64,000 nucleotides of DNA from Microglena sp. YARC. Lineage: Eukaryota > Chlorophyta > Chlorophyceae > Chlamydomonadales > Chlamydomonadaceae. The first letter of the stretch is position 1. Each line of letters opens with the position of its first letter. The stretch spans positions 40,114,756 through 40,178,755 of the forward strand of contig CM039463.1 in assembly GCA_022414725.1 (NCBI GenBank), given 5' to 3'. Below the pieces are notes generated by a model. It was given only the letters and a program-made list of their open reading frames with translations, was not told where the DNA came from and made no database searches. The translations under genes were made by a program, and so were the position numbers. Positions 59,300-64,000 of this stretch are shown here, piece by piece.

Positions 59300-59672
59300 C
59301 AGGGTAATTCAAAGCGCGTGCTTTTGCGCTTTTGAGCGCTGACTTTTTGACCCCCACTGCGCTTTAAGCGCAGTTTTTTGCAACCCCCTGTGGGCGCAGC
59401 AAGCAATTTTTGCGCTTTTTGCACTACAAAGCGCAGTTTCTTTGTTTTCAAGTGCGCTAAAGCGCTGGCCAATTTGGCCATTCGAAGTACCCTGTTGCTG
59501 AGTGCCAATAACGCTAATTATTAAAAAATGAAAATAGATTAATAACAATTCAATTTTGTTGGAAAAGAATGGTGAGTAGGGTTAGGCTTTAAAGGCCCAC
59601 AATCTCATGCACATCTAGCTAGATTCTGTGCTAAAGACTGCCCTTAACTTAATGGTTTCTTCTATGATATGA
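59241..59672 (+). repeat. Left arm of inverted duplication
   Basis: Apart from an inserted MITE (59300-59494 plus duplicated TTGCTGAG) this arm matches the complement of 60130-60366: GGGCCATGCTGACAC, GGTGAGTAGG, TAATTATTAAAAAATGAAAA, GGTTAGGCTTTAAAGGCCCA and ATCTAGCTAGATT in the same order. Confidence 0.85.
59300..59494. mobile_element. hAT-type MITE, copy 2 (195 bp)
   Basis: Termini CAGGGTAATTC and GAAGTACCCTG (one mismatch within 11 bp), flanked by the 8-bp duplication TTGCTGAG at 59292-59299 and 59495-59502. It is the inverse complement of the 40722-40909 copy, sharing the CTGCGCTTT, GCAACCCCCTG, TTTTTGCGCTTTTTGCACTA and GCGCTAAAGCGCTGGCC blocks. The unoccupied site is preserved in the other arm of the inverted duplication (about 60311-60320). 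Confidence 0.95.
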
Positions 59673-60129
59673 TCGATGATATGTTCAACATTGTTTCATC
59701 TCACATTAACATGTGTGTATTTGTATACTAGGGTTTGGTGGTTAGACGTTGATTTACTGATTGTCAAAAGCCGTACAGAGCCCACAATCTCATTGATATG
59801 TCATTAACCTATTTTCATTTTTAATAATTAGCGCTATTAGCACCGAGCAACTACCTAGATTCTGTGCTAAAGACATTCACATCTAGCTAGATTCTGTGCT
59901 AAAGACTGCCCTGGTTTCTTCTATGATAATGTGATATGAATAGAATAGCTAGAATGTAACCAATGGGAGTGGATATAGCACTCACTCGAAGTCATTTGAC
60001 GTGAACATGTTGAACAAAACACAGTGGTGGTGCAACTACCATATTGGCATACTCACATTGTCCTTGGCGTCCAACTATGCCGTAGATGTCACGATCCCAT
60101 AGGTTGCATAATAGCTATTATATTCATAT
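59673..60129. repeat. Repeat mosaic between inverted arms
   Basis: Contains a block (59689-59800, TTTCATCTCACATTAACATG to AGCCCACAATCTCATT) whose inverse copy lies outside the right arm at 60398-60512, an ATCTAGCTAGATT block (59880-59960), and a block (60007-60095, GTGCAACTACCATATTGGCA) directly repeated at 60507-60595. Non-coding. Confidence 0.7.
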
Positions 60130-60366
60130 CACATTATCATACAAGGAAACATTGAGTGCAGGGCAGTCTACTGCACAAAATCTAGCTAGATGTACATGAG
60201 ATTGTGGGCCCTTAAAGCCTAACCCTACTCACCGTTACTTTTTTACAAAATTGATTTGTTATTATTTATTAATCTATTTTCATTTTTTAATAATTAGCGC
60301 TATTAGCACTCAGCAGCTAATTCCCCCTGAAGAACCTACTCACCAGCTTCGTGTCAGCATGGCCCA
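60130..60366 (-). repeat. Right arm of inverted duplication (empty site)
   Basis: Inverse copy of 59241-59672 without the MITE. At about 60303-60325 it reads through GCACTCAGCAGCTAATTCC, that is, a single copy of the target octamer (complement CTGCTGAG) where the left arm has the MITE. Confidence 0.85.
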
Positions 60367-60402
60367 TGTGAATGATGTGAATGATGTGAATGATGTGGAT
60401 GA
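60367..60402 (+). repeat. 9-bp tandem repeat
   Basis: GTGAATGAT repeated three times plus a GTGGATGAG variant. Confidence 0.9.
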
Positions 60403-60595
60403 GATTGTGGGCTCTGTACGGCTTTTGACAATCTGTAGATCAACGTCTAACCACCAAACCCTAGTATACAAATACACTTATGTTAATGTGAGATGAAACA
60501 ATGTCGAACATGACACAGTCGTGGTGCAACTACCATATTGGCATACTCACATTGTCCTTGGCATCCACATATGGGGTGGATGTCACGAACAATGT

Positions 60596-60884
60596 AAGTA
60601 TGCCCGTATGCGCTTTGGTGGAAGTCAGAGTATGTACGAATGCCAGTATGCGCCATGTTGGAAATCAGATAATGCAAGTATGCCAGTAAGTGCTTTGTTG
60701 GAAGCCGGAGTATGTATATATGGGAGTATGTGCCTTGTTGGAAGACGGTTTATGTAAGTATGCTAGTATGTGCCTTGTTGGGAGACGGGTTTAGTATGTA
60801 AGTATGCCAGTATGTGCCTTGTTGGAAGACAGTTTATGTAAGTATGCTAGTATGCGCTTTGTTGGAAGCCAGAGCAAATACTCA
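60596..60884 (+). repeat. ~41-bp minisatellite, seven units
   Basis: Units with AGTATGCCAGTATGTGCC and TTGTTGGAAGACAGTTTATG at about 60596, 60638, 60680, 60720, 60760, 60804 and 60844. Short plus-strand frames follow the repeat and are not genes. Confidence 0.92.
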
Positions 60885-61420
60885 TGAATACTTGCGGGCT
60901 AAATTACCCCTAATAGGGCTAATAGCAAAGTTATAACTATTAATTGTTAAGTAATTATTCCAAACTTAGCCAAAATATTATACAAAAAGGCCGCCTTCAT
61001 GGAGGGTGTTGTTAGAATAAGTTAGTTCATTTTATTTTTATTTTTATTACTTTAAACTACAACTTAGGCCATGCGGACACTAAGATAGTGACTCATCATG
61101 TTTGCGGTGCTGTGCAGTGGTTGGTGTGGTGGTGTGCAGTGCTGGGGTGGTGCTGGGGTGGGGTGGGCTTGGGTGGTGCTGGGGTTGGGTGGGGTTGGGT
61201 GGTGCTGGGGTGGTGCTGTGCAGTGGTTGGTGTGGTGGGACCATAACCTGACGATTAATAGATGGTAGCAGCAGCAGCCCTATGGCTGCCTGCACTCAGT
61301 TCAGGTTGTTTTTATGTGCATTGGTTATGTACATCATTGGTTAACAATATAGTTGTTGAACAGGTATTTAACACCCAGAACACCTGTTAAACAACCTGAA
61401 CAAGGTGCAGGCAGCTGTAG
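60885..61420. other. Intronic AT-rich and GGTG-repeat region
   Basis: AT-rich stretch, then at 61056-61090 another decayed copy of the exon 5 end (CAACTTAGGCCATGCGGACA then CTAAGATAGTGA), then GGTG/GCTGGGG repeats at 61095-61225. No exon recognised. Confidence 0.6.
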
Positions 61421-62060
61421 GGTAGAGAGAGAGAGATAGAGAGAGAAAGGGGGGAGGGGGTAGAGAGGGGGGGTTAATTACAAGACAGTTAGTTGAGACA
61501 GTTGGCTTCGTGTGGACGGACGGTCAGACAAACGGATAACGAGGTGACCCTGGGGGCTCCCGCCCCCAAGAAGGGGGGGGCTCCGCCAAAAACAATAGAC
61601 AGCACGGCTTACCAGAGCTCCGATTTACCAGGACTTCAATTTAAAAGGGGGTCACCTATGCTGTCTTCTTGAGTGTGGGTGGGTGGGTGGGAAAGGGTAT
61701 ACGTGTCTGTGGTCTAAGGGATGGGAGCGTAATGTGAGGGTGGAGATGGCTGGGTGGTGTGGGGGGTAGGGGGAGAAAGGGAGTGTGTGTTAAGGGGGTG
61801 GGGATGCGGGGCAGGAAGATTTAGGGGAAAGTAGGGGATCATGTAGGTCCTGGGGGCGGGTGTGGGGGATATATAGAGTGCAGGGACGGGGGAATGCGTG
61901 ATAATGTTTCAGTTTTAAAGGGGGGAATATCTCGACTGTGTGGGTACATGCATGGGCGTTACCCATTCTGTATCAGACCAGGACCTAGGGCCAGGGTGGG
62001 TGGGGGTGGGGGTGGGGGGTGGCCAACGGCCACTGAGGCTACCCTACTAGCAAAACCAAC
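61421..62060. repeat. G-rich low-complexity region with dispersed repeat copy 4
   Basis: GA repeat (61425-61450), a partial inverse copy of the ~210-bp family (61482-61594, ending GGGGGGGCTCCGCCAAAAAC), then G-rich sequence with many G3-G6 runs including GGGTGGGTGGGTGGG at about 61676 and GGGTGGGGGTGGGGGTGGGG at about 61997. Confidence 0.75.
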
Positions 62061-62084
62061 GGAGTGAAGATAGATGTAAATGAA

Positions 62085-62174
62085 TCATACAATACAATAC
62101 AATGATGTATATACCATATATATATATGTGTGTGCATGAATCATGCAATACAATATATATATATATATATATAC

Positions 62175-62247
<73 letters not shown>

Positions 62248-62262
62248 CATACAACATAATCA
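62085..62262. repeat. TA microsatellite
   Basis: Long TATATA tracts with short interruptions and two AATCATACAATA-type words. Confidence 0.95.
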
Positions 62263-62274
62263 TCCTGTGTGCAT

Positions 62275-62330
62275 CTGCATGGCCACGACAGCGATTTCTC
62301 TAGTGCCAGGAGGTGGTGCTGCACGCTAAG
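62275..62330 (+). pseudogene. Decoy copy of exon 6
   Basis: CGACAGCGATTTCTCTAGTG then CCAGGAGGTGGTGCTGCACG is an imperfect copy of the candidate exon 6 98 bp downstream, with the acceptor CAG replaced by CAT. The Gly of the MG/LG motif is lost. Confidence 0.5.
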
Positions 62331-62380
62331 GTGTATGAGCCCGTCCCAAACCCAATCACATAATTGCTCCCTGTCCGCAG

Positions 62381-62426
62381 CGCCACTACAGCTACTTCTC
62401 TAGTGCCCTGGGATGGTGCTGTACAA
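62381..62426 (+). CDS. Candidate M11 gene exon 6
   Basis: Follows a good acceptor (CTCCCTGTCCGCAG) and ends at GTATAAG. In phase 0 it reads RHYSYFSSALGWCCT, which resembles the (Y)xDxSSAMGxCC block that follows the zinc site in many M11 peptidases, and the position directly after GHADTKL of exon 5 is right. The Asp is Tyr and Met is Leu here, so it may be diverged or decayed. The rest of the gene would be past the 17-bp satellite. Confidence 0.45.
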
Positions 62427-62639
62427 GTATAAGTTCGCTCCTTCCTTTCCTGTAGCACCTTTGACTGATATGATATTAAATGCGTAGCTAGACTACATTT
62501 TGAAGCTCACAACTTAAATGTCGAATCAGAAAGGAGTACCTCTCGTTCTGGTAAAATTTGCAGGTGCTGCGATATGATGGTTGACGGTAGAAGAGTAATC
62601 GAAGATGAAATGCATTTCACATTAGAATGTCCGTTATAC

Positions 62640-64000
62640 GCTAATGGGAATAAACAAATAATGGGAATAAACAAATAATGGGAATAAACAAATAATGTGA
62701 ATAAACAAATAATGTGAATAAACAAATAATGGGAACAAACAAATAATGGGAACAAACAAATAATGGGAATAAACAAATAATGGGAATAAACAAATAATGG
62801 GAATAAACAAATAATGGGAATAAACAAATAATGGGAATAAACAAATAATGGGAAGAAACAAATAATGGGAATAAACAAATAATGGGAATAAACAAATAAT
62901 GGGAATAAACAAATAATGGGAATAAACAAATAATGGGAACAAACAAATAATGGGAATAAACAAATAATGGGAATAAACAAATAATGGGAATGAACAAATA
63001 ATGTGAATAAACAAATAATGGGAATAAACAATATGGGAATAAAACAAACAAATGATGTGAATAAACAAATAATGGGAATAAACAAACAAATAATGGGAAA
63101 CAAACAAACAAATAATGGAATAAACAAACAAATAATGGGAATAAACAAATAATGGGAATGGGAATAAACAATGGGAATGGGAATAAACAAATAATGGGAA
63201 TAAACAAATAATGGGAATAACAACAAATAATGGGAATAAACAAAGAATGGGAATAACAAAGATGGAATAAACAAAGAATGGAATAAACAAGAATGAATAA
63301 ACAAAGAATGGGAATAAACAAAGAATGGGAATAAACAAATGGGAATAAACAATGAATGGAAGAATGGGAATAACAAATGGGAACAAATAATGGGAATAAA
63401 CAAATAATGGGAATAACAAATAATGGGAACAAATAATGGGAATAAACAAATAATGGGAATAAACAAATAATGGGAATATAAACAGGGAATAAACAAATAA
63501 TGGGAATACACAAATAATGGGAATAAACAAATAATGGGAATAAACAAATAATGGGAATAAACAAATAATGGGAATAAACAAATAATGGGAATAACAAAGA
63601 ATGGGAATAAACAAAGAATGGGAATAAACAAAGAATGGGAATAAACAAAGAATGGGAATAAACAAAGAATGGGAATAAACAATGAATGGGAATAAACAAA
63701 TAATGGGAATAAACAAATAATGGGAATAAACAAATAATGGGAATGAACAAATAATGGGAATGAACAAATAATGGGAATGAACAAATAATGGGAATGAACA
63801 AATAATGGGAATAAACAAATAATGGGAATAAACAAATAATGGGAATAAACAAATAATGGGAATAAACAAATAATGGGAATAAACAAATAATGGGAATAAA
63901 CAAAGAATGGGAATAAACAAAGAATGGGGGAATAACAAATGGGAATAATAAACAAAGAATGGGAATAAAAAAGAATGGGAATAAACAAATAATGGGAATG
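62640..64000. repeat. 17-bp satellite array
   Basis: Head-to-tail AATGGGAATAAACAAAT units, about 80 copies, running off the right edge. Variants: GTGAATAAAC, GGGAACAAAC, GGGAATGAAC, and a block with AAAGAATGGG (about 63240-63340 and 63590-63690). No minus-strand stops occur in the unit, hence three long open minus-strand frames with a 17-residue repeat; these are not genes. Confidence 0.97.

Noticed and set aside
62507..63988. Three long minus-strand frames (YSHYLFIPIICLFPLFV repeats)
   Set aside because: Product of the 17-bp satellite; all frames are open because the unit lacks minus-strand stops.

Overview
The window looks like nuclear DNA from a chlorophyte green alga, most likely a chlamydomonadalean/volvocine relative. 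The main evidence is a spliced gene with GT-AG introns that encodes a gametolysin-type (peptidase family M11) metalloprotease, a family greatly expanded in volvocine algae. Supporting signs are a chromodomain Ty3/gypsy retroelement, TTTAGGG-like telomeric motifs and a heavy load of satellites. I cannot name the species. Small indels are scattered through the satellites, so some of the variation there may be long-read assembly noise.

Layout. 1-20.4 kb and 28.4-39.2 kb are two same-orientation arrays of a 21-bp satellite, roughly 970 and 520 units by length. Between them is an 8-kb island without a convincing gene. It holds nine copies of a ~187-bp tandem repeat, CT-rich low-complexity DNA, a ~36-bp minisatellite, and decayed 21-bp repeats. 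39.5-41.1 kb is gene-poor, with a hairpin cluster and a 188-bp hAT-type MITE with perfect TIRs and an 8-bp target duplication. 41.17-46.03 kb is a candidate DNA transposon bounded by 73-bp perfect inverted repeats, carrying a P-element-like transposase on the minus strand. 46.9 kb onward is the M11 protease gene on the plus strand: five consistent exons (46916-58088), a likely sixth at 62.4 kb, and presumably more outside the window. Its third intron contains a decayed chromovirus. The window ends in a 17-bp satellite (62.64-64 kb).

The most unusual structure is the M11 gene. Its splice junctions are surrounded by tandem copies of themselves. Fourteen decayed copies of the 3' splice site plus the start of exon 5 lie upstream of the real exon, and several decayed copies of the end of exon 5 plus its 5' splice site lie downstream. 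Exon 3 has two upstream copies, exon 6 has one, and the exon 2 donor is a four-fold 15-bp repeat. Exon 3 also contains ten in-frame 78-bp repeats. A second result is an inverted duplication at 59.2-60.4 kb in which one arm carries a MITE and the other is the empty site, which independently confirms the insertion and its 8-bp duplication.

Only three protein-coding units are supported: the M11 gene, the P-like transposase and the broken Ty3 pol. The very long open frames on the minus strand of the satellites arise because the repeat units contain no minus-strand stop codons, and they are not genes.
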